From Porphyromonas sp. COT-290 OH3588 (lineage in GTDB: Bacteria > Bacteroidota > Bacteroidia > Bacteroidales > Porphyromonadaceae), in the NCBI RefSeq assembly GCF_000769075.1, contig NZ_JRFC01000024.1, positions 1 through 64,000 of the forward strand: 64,000 nucleotides of DNA, given 5' to 3'. The position numbers were made by a program, and so were the translations under genes. Below the pieces are notes generated by a model, which worked only from the letters and a program-made list of their open reading frames with translations, did no database searches and was not told the origin of the DNA. Each line of letters opens with the position of its first letter. Within the stretch, counting starts at the first letter, position 1. Positions 17,923 to 27,675 of this stretch are shown piece after piece.

Positions 17923-20900
17923 CTAAAGACCTCTGCCGTGGCATTGCTTGAACTTCTTGCCACTACCACAGGGGCAAGCATCATTGCGCCCAACTTTATG
18001 TTCGGCGCGTGCTGGCTGACGGCGTGCAGCTTCGGCCTCTTCCGCTGAGCGACTCTCGTGGTAGCGAGGTTGCTGACGGCGAGGAGCTGGTTCGTCCTGT
18101 CTAATCTCGACGTGACGAGGAGCTTCTTGCTCGGCAGGCTGCTCGGGAGCATGCAGATGCAGACGCATCAGCACAGAGGCGGTCTTGCGATTCATCTCGT
18201 CGAGCATCTTACGAAATAGCTCATAGCTCTCGAGCTTGTAGATCAAGAGCGGATCCTTATTTTCGTAGCTGGCGTTCTGCACAGAGTTGCGCAGTTCGTC
18301 CATTTCTCTGAGATGTTCCTTCCATGCCTCGTCAATCATGTGTAGCACGAGTACCTTCTCAAACTCCTTGACGATGCAAGCTCCATGCGTTTCGGCTGCT
18401 TCCTTGAGGTTGCAGCTCACATTGTAGAACATACGGCCGTCTGTGAGAGGAATCTGAATGCGCTCGTAGACATGGCCCGCTTCGGCGAAAACTTGCTGCA
18501 GTACTGGGTCTGCTTTCTCGGCAATAGCTCGTGTCTTACGAGCGAATGCCTCACTGACGGCATCGTAGAGCTCATCGGCTAGAGCCTCGGCACGACCACG
18601 GCGGAAGTGCTCTTCCTTAAACGGAGCTTCAATCGCCATATAACGCATGAGGTCTACACTGAAGGACTGATAGTCCTGTGTCTCAAGATGCGTATCGATG
18701 ATCGATCGACCTGCATCATAGAGTGTATTCATAACGTCCATCTCGATGCGCTCCCCCATTAGAGCATGGCGACGACGGCCGTAGATCACTTCACGCTGCG
18801 AATTCATCACGTCATCGTACTCAAGCAGACGCTTACGAATGCCGAAGTTATTCTCCTCAACCTTCTTCTGAGCACGCTCTACAGCAGAAGTCAGCATCTT
18901 GTGCTCAAGCATCTCGCCTTCCTCTAGACCGAGGCGATCCATCATAGTAGCCAAACGGTCAGAAGCAAACAAACGCATCAGATGGTCCTCTAGAGATACA
19001 TAGAAGACAGAGCTACCGGGATCTCCCTGACGACCAGAACGACCACGTAGTTGACGGTCTACACGACGAGATTCGTGACGCTCGGTACCGATGATGGCCA
19101 AACCTCCAGCTTCCTTAACTGCAGCGGGGAGCTTAATGTCCGTACCACGACCAGCCATATTGGTCGCAATAGTTACTACTCCGGGCTGACCAGCTAGAGC
19201 AACGATCTCAGCTTCCTTCTGGTGTAGTTTAGCGTTAAGTACGTTGTGAGGAATTTTGCGTAGCGTAAGCATCTTGCTGAGCAACTCGGAGATCTCGACC
19301 GATGTCGTACCTACAAGTACGGGGCGCTTCTGCTCGACCATGTGTACAACCTCCTCAATGACGGCGGCGTACTTCTCACGTGCAGTCTTGTAGATGCGGT
19401 CGTTGAGATCTTGGCGAGCGATAGGACGGTTGGTTGGGATCACCACCACATCTAGCTTGTAGATATCCCAGAGTTCTCCAGCCTCTGTCTCGGCAGTACC
19501 CGTCATACCAGCGAGCTTGTGGTACATACGGAAGTAGTTCTGCAGCGTAATAGTGGCGAAAGTCTGCGTCGCGGCCTCAACCTTCACACGCTCCTTGGCT
19601 TCAATCGCTTGGTGTAACCCGTCAGAGTAGCGACGGCCGTCCATGATACGGCCTGTCTGCTCGTCTACGATCATCACCTTATTGTCCATGACCACATACT
19701 GGTCGTTCTTCTCAAACAGAGCATAGGCCTTGAGGAGCTGATTGACCGTGTGTACACGTTCGCTCTTGATTGAGTAGTCGGCCAGTAGAGCTTCCTTACG
19801 CTCGGCCATCTCTTCGGTGCTTAGCCCTTGCTCCTCGAGCTCTGCTAGGCGCGAGGCGATGTCTGGCAGGACGAAGAATTGCGTATCGTCTGTACCACGA
19901 GTCAGCAGGTCAATACCCTTGTCCGTTAGCTCAATACTATTATGCTTCTCATCAATCACGAAGTAGAGTTCATCCGTTACAATCGGCATATTGCGCATAT
20001 TGTCCTGAATGTAGTACTCCTCGGTCTTGAGCATACCAGCCTTGATGCCGGGTTCGCTCAAGTACTTGATGAGAGCCTTATTCTTTGGTAAGCCCTTGAA
20101 GGTGCGGAAGAGTAATAGGAAGCCTTCCTCCTGCTCTTTCTTGTCTTCGCTGGCAATTTTCTTCTTGGCATCAATAAGGAGTTGCTGGGCTAGCTTGCGC
20201 TGTGCATCTACTACCTGCTCTACGTTGGGGAGGAACTGCTCGAAAAGCTGATCATCACCACGAGCCACAGGACCAGAGATAATGAGCGGCGTACGGGCAT
20301 CATCGATCAAGACGGAGTCCACCTCATCGACGATGGCGTAGTTATGCTTGCGCTGTACCAGATCCTCTGGGCTAGTCGCCATGTTGTCACGCAGATAGTC
20401 GAAGCCAAATTCGTTATTAGTACCGAAAGTGATGTCGGCGTTATATGCAGCACGACGCTCTGGTGTATTGGGACGATGCTTGTCAATGCAGTCTACAGTC
20501 AGACCGTGGAACATATACAGAGGTCCCATCCATTCGCTATCTCGCTTGGAGAGGTAGTCGTTTACCGTCACTACATGTACTCCATTCCCCGTAAGGGCAT
20601 TCAGGAATACTGGCAGTGTTGCCACAAGTGTCTTACCTTCCCCTGTAGCCATCTCGGCAATCTTACCCTTGTGCAGTACCGTACCTCCGATGAGCTGTAC
20701 GTCGTAGTGCACCATATCCCAAGTGAGCTCGTTACCACCAGCGAGCCAATGATTCTGATAAATCGCTGTATCGCCCTCGATCCGAACAAAGTCTTTGCTC
20801 ACAGCCAAAGCTCTATCTAGCTCTGTGGCACGTACTCGTATCTCTGGGTTCTGAGCGAAGCGACGAGCAGTATCTTTGACGATGGCGAAAGCCTGTGGCA

Positions 20901-21219
20901 TAATCTGGTCTAATGCCTCCTCCATTTTGTCGAGAATGGCCTTCTCGATCTTGTCTACCTTGCGCCAAATGTCCTCACGCTCATCTAGGTCTTTACCCTC
21001 TACCGAGGCCTTTAGCTCCTCTACTTCCTTGCGCTCTTCAGCTACATAGTCCTGCACCTGCTGGCGTAGCTTGGCTGTGCGCTCACGGATCTCGTCGTCG
21101 CTGAGGGCTTCGATCTCGCTGTACACAGCCTTTACTTTCTCCACCCAAGGCTTGATTTCCTTGAGATCTCGCTGTGATTTATTGCCGAATAGCTTCGACA
21201 AAAACTCATTTAATCCCAT
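17923..21219 (-). CDS. secA: Preprotein translocase ATPase SecA
   Basis: A 1098-residue motor of the Sec pathway. The features are Walker A ([14 protein letters not shown]), the DEAD-like [15 protein letters not shown], helicase motifs IV-VI ([34 protein letters not shown]), the scaffold domain, and a C-terminal zinc-binding SEC-C motif ([14 protein letters not shown]). An insertion of about 100 residues between the two halves of NBD1, typical of Bacteroidetes SecA, is present after residue about 340. The gene follows a phosphatase-like gene by 76 bases, with a small CCCC/GGGG hairpin between. Confidence 0.97.
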   Translation of the reverse strand: MGLNEFLSKLFGNKSQRDLKEIKPWVEKVKAVYSEIEALSDDEIRERTAKLRQQVQDYVAEERKEVEELKASVEGKDLDEREDIWRKVDKIEKAILDKMEEALDQIMPQAFAIVKDTARRFAQNPEIRVRATELDRALAVSKDFVRIEGDTAIYQNHWLAGGNELTWDMVHYDVQLIGGTVLHKGKIAEMATGEGKTLVATLPVFLNALTGNGVHVVTVNDYLSKRDSEWMGPLYMFHGLTVDCIDKHRPNTPERRAAYNADITFGTNNEFGFDYLRDNMATSPEDLVQRKHNYAIVDEVDSVLIDDARTPLIISGPVARGDDQLFEQFLPNVEQVVDAQRKLAQQLLIDAKKKIASEDKKEQEEGFLLLFRTFKGLPKNKALIKYLSEPGIKAGMLKTEEYYIQDNMRNMPIVTDELYFVIDEKHNSIELTDKGIDLLTRGTDDTQFFVLPDIASRLAELEEQGLSTEEMAERKEALLADYSIKSERVHTVNQLLKAYALFEKNDQYVVMDNKVMIVDEQTGRIMDGRRYSDGLHQAIEAKERVKVEAATQTFATITLQNYFRMYHKLAGMTGTAETEAGELWDIYKLDVVVIPTNRPIARQDLNDRIYKTAREKYAAVIEEVVHMVEQKRPVLVGTTSVEISELLSKMLTLRKIPHNVLNAKLHQKEAEIVALAGQPGVVTIATNMAGRGTDIKLPAAVKEAGGLAIIGTERHESRRVDRQLRGRSGRQGDPGSSVFYVSLEDHLMRLFASDRLATMMDRLGLEEGEMLEHKMLTSAVERAQKKVEENNFGIRKRLLEYDDVMNSQREVIYGRRRHALMGERIEMDVMNTLYDAGRSIIDTHLETQDYQSFSVDLMRYMAIEAPFKEEHFRRGRAEALADELYDAVSEAFARKTRAIAEKADPVLQQVFAEAGHVYERIQIPLTDGRMFYNVSCNLKEAAETHGACIVKEFEKVLVLHMIDEAWKEHLREMDELRNSVQNASYENKDPLLIYKLESYELFRKMLDEMNRKTASVLMRLHLHAPEQPAEQEAPRHVEIRQDEPAPRRQQPRYHESRSAEEAEAARRQPARAEHKVGRNDACPCGSGKKFKQCHGRGL

Positions 21220-21295
21220 ATATTGTCTTGTTTTTATTTACTTGATATGACATTCCCCTCGTGGGGCTTAATTGATGTGCTCCGATCTGAGCGTA

Positions 21296-22855
21296 TTAGA
21301 TTGCTGCATTGGGCGGTCTAATCCTCAGCACCCACGAGATAGCCCGAACAATGTCGGTAGCCTCCTGCACTGGGAAGTCAAACCGCTTGGGATCTACCCC
21401 CGCTCCCATGAGAACAAAAGGAGAAGCAATCGCCGTAGTCGTAGCACGTTGCAGGGACGGATGTTCGGCTATCTCCTCGAGATACCAGCCCGGAGTAAGG
21501 CTCCAATAGACATCCGCTAGATGTTTATGATGAATGCTACGCCTGAGCGCTCGCTGCTGCCGATTGAGTGCATTGGAGGTTAGGATCTCATGTGCCGAAG
21601 TAGCTGAGCCAATCCCCTCGACCTGACGCAAGAATAGCGCGACCTCTTCCTGTAGATTGCGCAGGGCAATCTTCTTAGCTTCTGCCAGCTTACCATTGAG
21701 ATAGAGTCGCCCGTCTTGGACTTGCTCGATCCAACTGCCCGCCCCATGTAGAGCGGAGATATACATATTAAGTAGGGCTGTGGCCCTCTTGATGCTAAGT
21801 TGTCTGGCTAATTTGGCGCCAATCTGCGGTTTGGGCACTTCATAGCTTGTATAGCCTGTGCCCGATAGGCTGATGAGGCAGTTCTTGAGCCCTATCTTTT
21901 CCTCTAGGGCTTGGAAAATCTGCTCTAGATTTCGATCCAAACGCAGGTAGGTATCCGCATCTTCTACTTCTAGTTCTCCCGAGCCATGAGGGGCGGCGGA
22001 GTAGGATACAGAGAGCAGGCTAGGCGCCTTGCGATACTCGTAGCCGCCTTGTCTGATGAGCTGTAAGGCTAGAGTGGTAACCTCCTCGTTGGCGAGAGCA
22101 CTGCGCTTGTATGCTGCAGCCTCGTGGCCCTGATAGTACTTGGTGAAGTTCTTATGCCAAGAGGAGTAGCCGACAGCCTGATCTGCGTAGGAGCGTAGAG
22201 GCGACCAACGCATGGTTCCCGAGATAAGACGTCGGTTGGGTCCATCGTCTGACTTATTGTAACGATCGAGATACTGAGGCATACTCGGGTAAAAGCTCGA
22301 TGTAGACCAAGCTGCTACACGATCGTCTAGCCAGAAACAACCATCAGCCAGTACGCCCGCACCAGCCATTGCCTCCTCGGCATTGATGCCGACGCTATAG
22401 ACAAGGGCAGAACCCGATGATGCTTCCTTGAGCCTATCAGCTAGCGTATTAACTTGGATCGCACGAGGCGAGAGCCTCTCACGAGTGTAGACGCCGTGGA
22501 CGGACTCGTCCCAAAGTGTCGGCTGAACTTTGTTTTTGCTACGCAGATAGACCGAACGCCCCTCCACTCCGTGCATCTCTGGGTAGGCGGAGGTATAGAT
22601 TGATGTGGTCGCAGATGCGCCATCAATAGGCGTTAGAGGGAAGCGAACCGAGGGATAAACCTTGCCCTCTTGGAGCATGCGCTTGAAGCCTCCTTGGCTC
22701 ATCATAGGCTCTAGCTCGGTCAAATAGTCCGAGCGAAGCTGATCTACAGTGATGCACACGACCATATGAGGCAACTGCTGAGCACTTGCCTGCATCTGTA
22801 TGGCCACAAGGGCTACGAGCGATGAGAGTAGATATCTGATATGTCGCTGTTCCAT
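21296..22855 (-). CDS. Alkaline-phosphatase-superfamily protein, metal site partly degenerate
   Basis: A 519-residue exported protein (signal MEQRHIRYLL to QASAQQ). The first metal ligand is present in ITVDQLRSDYL, and the nucleophile region TPIDGASATTSIYT plus HGVEGR matches the type I phosphodiesterase/PafA group. Where active relatives carry a metal-binding D-H pair (xTADHG), this protein has ISLSGTGYTSYE, and the second aspartate site (usually STDxxGH) reads YSAAPHGSG. The metal centre may be lost, so a scaffold or altered activity is possible. The stop and start codons of this gene and the upstream DUF4105 gene are directly adjacent (TAA then ATG), indicating co-transcription. Confidence 0.75.
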   Translation of the reverse strand: MEQRHIRYLLSSLVALVAIQMQASAQQLPHMVVCITVDQLRSDYLTELEPMMSQGGFKRMLQEGKVYPSVRFPLTPIDGASATTSIYTSAYPEMHGVEGRSVYLRSKNKVQPTLWDESVHGVYTRERLSPRAIQVNTLADRLKEASSGSALVYSVGINAEEAMAGAGVLADGCFWLDDRVAAWSTSSFYPSMPQYLDRYNKSDDGPNRRLISGTMRWSPLRSYADQAVGYSSWHKNFTKYYQGHEAAAYKRSALANEEVTTLALQLIRQGGYEYRKAPSLLSVSYSAAPHGSGELEVEDADTYLRLDRNLEQIFQALEEKIGLKNCLISLSGTGYTSYEVPKPQIGAKLARQLSIKRATALLNMYISALHGAGSWIEQVQDGRLYLNGKLAEAKKIALRNLQEEVALFLRQVEGIGSATSAHEILTSNALNRQQRALRRSIHHKHLADVYWSLTPGWYLEEIAEHPSLQRATTTAIASPFVLMGAGVDPKRFDFPVQEATDIVRAISWVLRIRPPNAAI

Positions 22856-24256
22856 TTATCGTAAGTAGCTCTCCTGCGGCTCTATCGCCGAACGCTTGGT
22901 CTGTGACAGAGAAAGCAACAGAAGCGAGAGCGAGAGCAGGTAGACTGCTACGTTGAATGTCTGTGGCAAACACCATGCCAAAGCCAGAAACATTGCTTGA
23001 GCCACAAAGTTAGCAAAATGATAGCGATATGCCCAACGGGAGGATCTACCGAGAAGCATGAATGGGACAGCGAGGAGTAAGTGTAGAGGATGTAATACCC
23101 ACAGATTGAAGTTGGGCCATACGTGCGGATGCTCCGAGAGTATGGCTATATAGAAGAGCAGACAACCTGCCAGACCACTTACGGCAAAGATAAGCATGAT
23201 AAGCCAGCGACCTCCTCCCTTAATAAATATGTATAGCGAGAGCAGAGCCAAGAGGAGGAAGATTACTGTCGGGTGTATCAAGTAACTCTCCCATGGGCGA
23301 GACTCCAAGGGAGCCTGCTCTCCATGAGTATTCACATGAGCTATAATGCCTGCCTCCTGCTCGACGAGCGAGCGTCTAGACTCTACTACACCATCGCTCA
23401 GCCGTTCTTCATACTCTAGATACCAGCTCTTCTCTAGTGTTTCTTGCAATAGATGGGGCAGAAAAATACGCTCCGCATCGGCCATCACCTCATCTGTAGG
23501 CATTCCCAATGCTAAATCAGTCCCAAGGACCAACCACGGGAACTCACCCTCCAACTCGTTGATTAGGTCACGCCACGAGAGGTTATACTTATTCACACCC
23601 ACATCGACGCCTACGAGGGGGATATACGACCAAGGTTTGCGGGCATGTCCGTATGTATTCTGCTCAACCTCTGCCCCCGGGAGTTGCAGGCGATGTACCT
23701 TTCGGAGCATCTCTCCAGTTCCAGCTATGGGAGTTATTCGGTCTGTGCGTCTAATTGCATCGGCGCAGATCTGCACCAGACGAGTAGCGCAGTTGTCGTA
23801 GAAAAAGTTGTAGCGATAAGTTCGGTTCTCGGGCTGGACATTCCACAGCAGGTAGCGCCAAGCGTTTGCTCGCACCTCCGAGGAGAGATTGAGTACCAAC
23901 TCTGTGACCTGACTACCTCTACCCAAATACTCCTGCATATAGTCTTCGGTTCTCTGTGCCACGACTATGTAGTCTGTTTGCCCCTTGATGAATCTAGGCA
24001 AGAAGTCGTCGGAGAAATCGAATATCCCGTAGTTGAAGGTTACATCAACCCCCTGCTCTGGGTCTTGCACACGATAGCCAGCATGCCCATAGAGTGTGTA
24101 GACCTCCAGAGGACTCGGGCTGGCGACCAAAATGCTCATCTGCGCCCGAGTACTAAGCGAATCGGGCAAACCATAGTAACCCTCGGCACGTAGCACAACG
24201 CCCGAGAGCATCAATCCTATAGCGAAGCATAGTATCTTGATTTTGTCTAACATCAT
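22856..24256 (-). CDS. DUF4105 protein (Lnb N-terminal-like periplasmic domain plus membrane helices)
   Basis: A 466-residue protein with a signal peptide. Residues about 40-200 match the DUF4105/Lnb family of envelope proteins (LYGHAGYRVQ, FNYGIFDF, RYNFFYDNCATRL), where the conserved His and Cys suggest NlpC/P60-like thiol chemistry on lipids or proteins. Residues about 310-455 contain four to five hydrophobic helices. In Bifidobacteria-independent lineages the family is often linked to lipoprotein or peptidoglycan processing, but the role here is unproven. It is the third gene in a tight envelope run (protease, VanW, DUF4105, phosphatase, secA). Confidence 0.75.
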   Translation of the reverse strand: MMLDKIKILCFAIGLMLSGVVLRAEGYYGLPDSLSTRAQMSILVASPSPLEVYTLYGHAGYRVQDPEQGVDVTFNYGIFDFSDDFLPRFIKGQTDYIVVAQRTEDYMQEYLGRGSQVTELVLNLSSEVRANAWRYLLWNVQPENRTYRYNFFYDNCATRLVQICADAIRRTDRITPIAGTGEMLRKVHRLQLPGAEVEQNTYGHARKPWSYIPLVGVDVGVNKYNLSWRDLINELEGEFPWLVLGTDLALGMPTDEVMADAERIFLPHLLQETLEKSWYLEYEERLSDGVVESRRSLVEQEAGIIAHVNTHGEQAPLESRPWESYLIHPTVIFLLLALLSLYIFIKGGGRWLIMLIFAVSGLAGCLLFYIAILSEHPHVWPNFNLWVLHPLHLLLAVPFMLLGRSSRWAYRYHFANFVAQAMFLALAWCLPQTFNVAVYLLSLSLLLLSLSQTKRSAIEPQESYLR

Positions 24257-24310
24257 ATCTTGTCTTCTTTGGCTAAGTAGTGTTTTTAGCTTGGGGTTCT
24301 TCCATTAGGG

Positions 24311-25177
24311 TCATTGCTCTGTGGGCGGATAGAGGACTGGGTTGTACATCATCACAGCATGGTTCTCTACGAGGGGGCGTTCCTCTACCCTACCGTCTGG
24401 GTAGGTGACGACCTGCACAATACTATTGTGTCGTGTATAGCCACCCCACGGCTGAGCGACCACACGATGCCGACGCTCCTCGATGCGGTACTTGGCCTCG
24501 GCTGGGGCGGAGGCTCTGATGCGACCGTTGAGATACGTATCGTCTAGCCACAGCTCTAGGACGTAGGTATCCTCGGTTCTATTCTCCACCCGCAGATCAA
24601 TGTAATTGTACGAGAGTGTGGCCCCTGCACCAAAAGGAATGCTTCGGTTAGTGTCTGGGAAGACATCGAAGCTATGCCGATGCCGCTCTGTGATAGCTAG
24701 CGGCGTATGTGCAAATAGCCAAAAGAGCAAATTGCCTAGCTGGCACAACCCTCCTCCGATACCCTTATCTACCCGACCTTGGTTAAGCACCAAGCCCTCC
24801 AGATAGCCTTTGCGTGCCGAGGGGCGACCTACATTGCGCCACACCGAGAAAACTTCTCCGGGAGCGATGACTAAACCATTGAGCTCTGCAATCGCTAGCC
24901 GCAAGTTGGTGCGCTTATTCTCCTGCAAGTACATATCCACATCTTTGAGCGGACGCAAAATGATGGATCGATGCTCCTTGAGTGTATAGAGGCAACGAGG
25001 CAACGCACGTCGCTTAGCCCATTTGGTCGAGCCGAACAAATCCCGCAGACTTCTCCTGATGATGTAGTACTCACGCCCCAAGTACCGACGGAGGCGCCCC
25101 CTGATGCGTAGTTGCTCAACGTAATCCATGAGAGGTGCTATATAATATAGATACGTGTCATACTTCTTAGAAAGCAT
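24311..25177 (-). CDS. VanW family protein
   Basis: A 288-residue protein without a clear signal peptide. The VanW core spans residues about 115-240, with NGLVIAPGEVFSVWRNVG, the motif GGGLCQLGNLLFW and SFDVFPDTNRSIPFGAGAT. The family is linked by name to vancomycin-resistance clusters but is widespread, with no established biochemistry. I use the ATG at 25177, 25 bases after the protease stop. The longer frame starting at 25279 would overlap the upstream gene by 77 bases. Confidence 0.85.
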   Translation of the reverse strand: MLSKKYDTYLYYIAPLMDYVEQLRIRGRLRRYLGREYYIIRRSLRDLFGSTKWAKRRALPRCLYTLKEHRSIILRPLKDVDMYLQENKRTNLRLAIAELNGLVIAPGEVFSVWRNVGRPSARKGYLEGLVLNQGRVDKGIGGGLCQLGNLLFWLFAHTPLAITERHRHSFDVFPDTNRSIPFGAGATLSYNYIDLRVENRTEDTYVLELWLDDTYLNGRIRASAPAEAKYRIEERRHRVVAQPWGGYTRHNSIVQVVTYPDGRVEERPLVENHAVMMYNPVLYPPTEQ

Positions 25178-25202
25178 CAAGGTGGGTGTAGACAGCGCCC
25201 TT

Positions 25203-26570
25203 CTAGTATGGTATTTTGAGCGTAGTACGGCCACGGGCCGTCTTGGCCTGCAAGACAAGAGGGCGAGGAAATCCGTCAAGACTCACTTGGTAATCTCCAG
25301 AGGCAAATTCTCTGGAGAATATCAGCTCCCCTTGTAGGGTATAGGCCGATAGCTCCCCCCTGCTAGACAGAGAGAGGGCAAGGTATCCCGAGGCAATCTG
25401 CATCACGGGGTCTACAGCTACCATATTGGTTGCCGTAGTGCTCGACGAGGATTGAGTTACCGTAATGGTAACAGCCTTGTAGTGGTCCGTCCCAGCGATC
25501 TTGATATGCCCGGTACGACTCTGAGCACTAGTATTAGCCTCGACAGCAACGACCAAAGGCACATCATCGAGAGAGTAACTAGGGGACACCACACGTAGCC
25601 AAGGGACATCACTACTGGGCTGAAAGAACTCGCTCGTTCGAATCAAAACACTCACAGTCTGCGCCTGTGCTCCTACCTCAATCTGCTCACGCTCGGCATA
25701 GTAGCGAGGCTCTAGGTAGTCGCCAAAGCTAGCGACCTCGGCCAAACGCTCCTTGATCTTGCGAACACTATTCTCTCGCTCGGAGCCTAGCTGTACACCA
25801 CGCCAAACACTTTTGGGGCTAGAGAATATGGGAGCTAGCTCGGTAATATCGCCCACGGCAGCCCCCATAACACTATAGTATGGTGGGTTACCAACTCCCA
25901 CGGCGTAGGGGTGGTTCCCTGAGTCCTCTTGGATGCGCGAATGCTGACAGCCGAAGATATGTCCAATCTCGTGCGCAGCGGTGAGTGAGCTAAAAATACT
26001 CGTCACATGAATGCTGCTATATGCCGCCATACGATTTGCCTCTGGCACTGCTTTGCCACTAAGCCCATCGTAAAAGGGGTTGCTACACACGGTCACCAGA
26101 TCAGCCTTGTACTTGCGACGCATCTCTTGTACACTAGGGGAGCTCTGAATATTCAACCCTTGGTGAACACTGGGTATCTCCTCCTCTAGGAGCATAATAT
26201 GAGCGAGTCTAAGCTCAGCATTGATGTCGGAATTGCGAAATACCTCATTGACAGAGGTGACGATCTTGGCAGCAAAAATCTCTGCCCCACCCTTATCACT
26301 CATGTAGAGCTGAGCCGAGCGATCGAAGACAACCATATAGTCCAGCACCGTAGTCTTGGACTCATCTACCTCTGCGAGTGGAGATAAGTCTGCTGTGGTC
26401 ACGATACTATGGGTAGATCCCTGCAAGCAGGTACCACAGCGTATGGGTTCCAACTTTTGGCTTTGTAGGGTCACGGGTACAACCTGCTGAGCGCAGAGGC
26501 CTACCCCAGCAAATATGGCTAAACACAAATATGCGTATAGCTTGGTATTGATTAGATATTGACGAATCAT
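25203..26570 (-). CDS. Secreted zinc metalloprotease with BACON domain and T9SS-like tail
   Basis: A protein of about 455 residues with a signal peptide (LAIFAGVGLCAQQ). The catalytic zinc motif HEIGHIFGCQH (HExxHxxGxxH) sits at about residues 196-206, as in reprolysin-like and M43-type metzincins. Residues about 295-370 form a BACON-like beta-sandwich (SSDVPWLRVVSPSYS, HIKIAGTDHYKAVTITVTQ). The final 60 residues (ELSAYTLQGELIFSRE, YQVSLDGFPRPLVLQ) resemble a T9SS sorting domain. It is probably exported through T9SS and attached to the cell surface. The ATG at 26570 is preferred over an upstream TTG. Confidence 0.85.
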   Translation of the reverse strand: MIRQYLINTKLYAYLCLAIFAGVGLCAQQVVPVTLQSQKLEPIRCGTCLQGSTHSIVTTADLSPLAEVDESKTTVLDYMVVFDRSAQLYMSDKGGAEIFAAKIVTSVNEVFRNSDINAELRLAHIMLLEEEIPSVHQGLNIQSSPSVQEMRRKYKADLVTVCSNPFYDGLSGKAVPEANRMAAYSSIHVTSIFSSLTAAHEIGHIFGCQHSRIQEDSGNHPYAVGVGNPPYYSVMGAAVGDITELAPIFSSPKSVWRGVQLGSERENSVRKIKERLAEVASFGDYLEPRYYAEREQIEVGAQAQTVSVLIRTSEFFQPSSDVPWLRVVSPSYSLDDVPLVVAVEANTSAQSRTGHIKIAGTDHYKAVTITVTQSSSSTTATNMVAVDPVMQIASGYLALSLSSRGELSAYTLQGELIFSREFASGDYQVSLDGFPRPLVLQAKTARGRTTLKIPY

Positions 26571-26598
26571 TAATTGCAATTACCTAATTAGTCGTTGC

Positions 26599-26606
26599 CA
26601 AAGATA
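26599..26606 (-). promoter_or_regulatory. -7 element for the protease-VanW-DUF4105-phosphatase-secA run
   Basis: The minus strand reads TATCTTTG, 29 bases upstream of the protease ATG. The spacing between the five genes downstream is short (0-76 bases), and no terminator is seen before the one after secA, so this could drive all five. Confidence 0.5.
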
Positions 26607-26997
26607 CAACAAACCCTATCAATGAAAATAGGTTATCTCCACTGAAACACAGAGGGCCGTATTAAATACCGATCATCACAATCCTTCTAGCTACGCCATC
26701 GTTGTCAGTGCCGATAGCGATGTCTTGCTTAATCACTCCTGAATCCTGACATTACCCTCAACGACGAACTCATCGCTCCGCCCAATCCGTCGCCTTTCGA
26801 TTGGCTATTTTCGTCTTGTAGCAACGCAGTGAGCTGCGTTGAAATTTATCCACTCTTGTGCACTCGCTTCGCCCGAGGGGCGATGATGCTACAATCTATG
26901 GGGATCGACTTTGCACGTTTTTGGTTAAAGGGTGTAAACGGATTTGTACCCAATTGGACGAACCGAAGGCACATTTTGACGCAGCTATTCGCCTAGG
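26607..26997. other. Gene-free segment with small hairpins
   Basis: No credible gene on either strand. A short perfect hairpin (CAACGCAG/CTGCGTTG, 26822-26841) and another (TCGCCC/GGGCGA, near 26869) are present. Nothing else is recognised between the protease promoter and the dispersed element. Confidence 0.5.
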
Positions 26998-27300
26998 ATA
27001 GCAAATTGATGGGAGCATTTTCTGAGATTGTAGGACTAATCCAGCGCGGTGTGTCCACACATTTGGAGAGATTAATGGGAAGAAACTCCAAAATAATCGC
27101 CTTGCTTAGATGAAACTGCCCCAAAAACACCAACACACATCTGATTATCAATCCAATACAAAAAGCCCGTTTTAAGCACCTCTTTTCATGCGTCTGGGAA
27201 CTAAGTGCCAAAATGAGGCCAAACGCCGTACAGAGCCTCCTAGGAGGCAAATACGAGGTCTAGCATATCTTATCCAAAAGAGCCCTTATCTGCAAGGAAA
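26998..27300 (+). repeat. Dispersed element, copy 3
   Basis: The 5' block includes AAATTGATGGGA, then GGACTAATCCAGCGCGGTGT and ATTAATGGGAAGAAA. The hairpin stem is weaker here but keeps GGAC/GTCC and the 16-nt loop. The middle block (GTTTTAAGCACCTCTTTT, GGAACTAAGTGCCAAAATGA) and the 3' block with the palindrome GCCTCCTAGGAGGC and CAAATACGAGGTCTA are clear. It lies upstream of the SusC/SusD promoter. Confidence 0.75.
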
Positions 27301-27529
27301 CATGATCAATCTTCGCCAAAGATGTAAACTTTCATAAAAGAAAATCCCACAAAAGATCTCAGGTAGAGTAAATCGAGAGCTAGGGTACCCCTTATAGTCC
27401 TCTCCCTACTACCCTCCCAATTTTTCTTTCATGAGGCATAGAAACGGTACAACCAACAAGTCACGACCCTGCACAATTAAGGAGCAGTAATTTATACAGA
27501 TCTTGCTGTTTTTATCAAACGGAAGTATT

Positions 27530-27537
27530 TATATTTG
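27530..27537 (+). promoter_or_regulatory. -7 element for the SusC/SusD operon
   Basis: TATATTTG, with a predicted start near 27544 and a leader of about 130 bases. The -33 region (TTG at 27503-27505) is slightly too far away. A long leader is usual for these operons. Confidence 0.5.
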
Positions 27538-27675
27538 CATTAATAGAATAAAAAACTGCGTCATTTAATAAAGACATGAGCGCAATCTTTGATAACTTAG
27601 AAAACAAAATATAAGAAGCACATACTACGAAGTCGTACATCATACATTAAGTTATCCATTTAATACGCAACATTT

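Noticed and set aside
26993-27250. An 85-codon minus-strand frame inside dispersed element copy 3
   Set aside because: Other copies of the element break this frame with stops, so it is not a conserved product.
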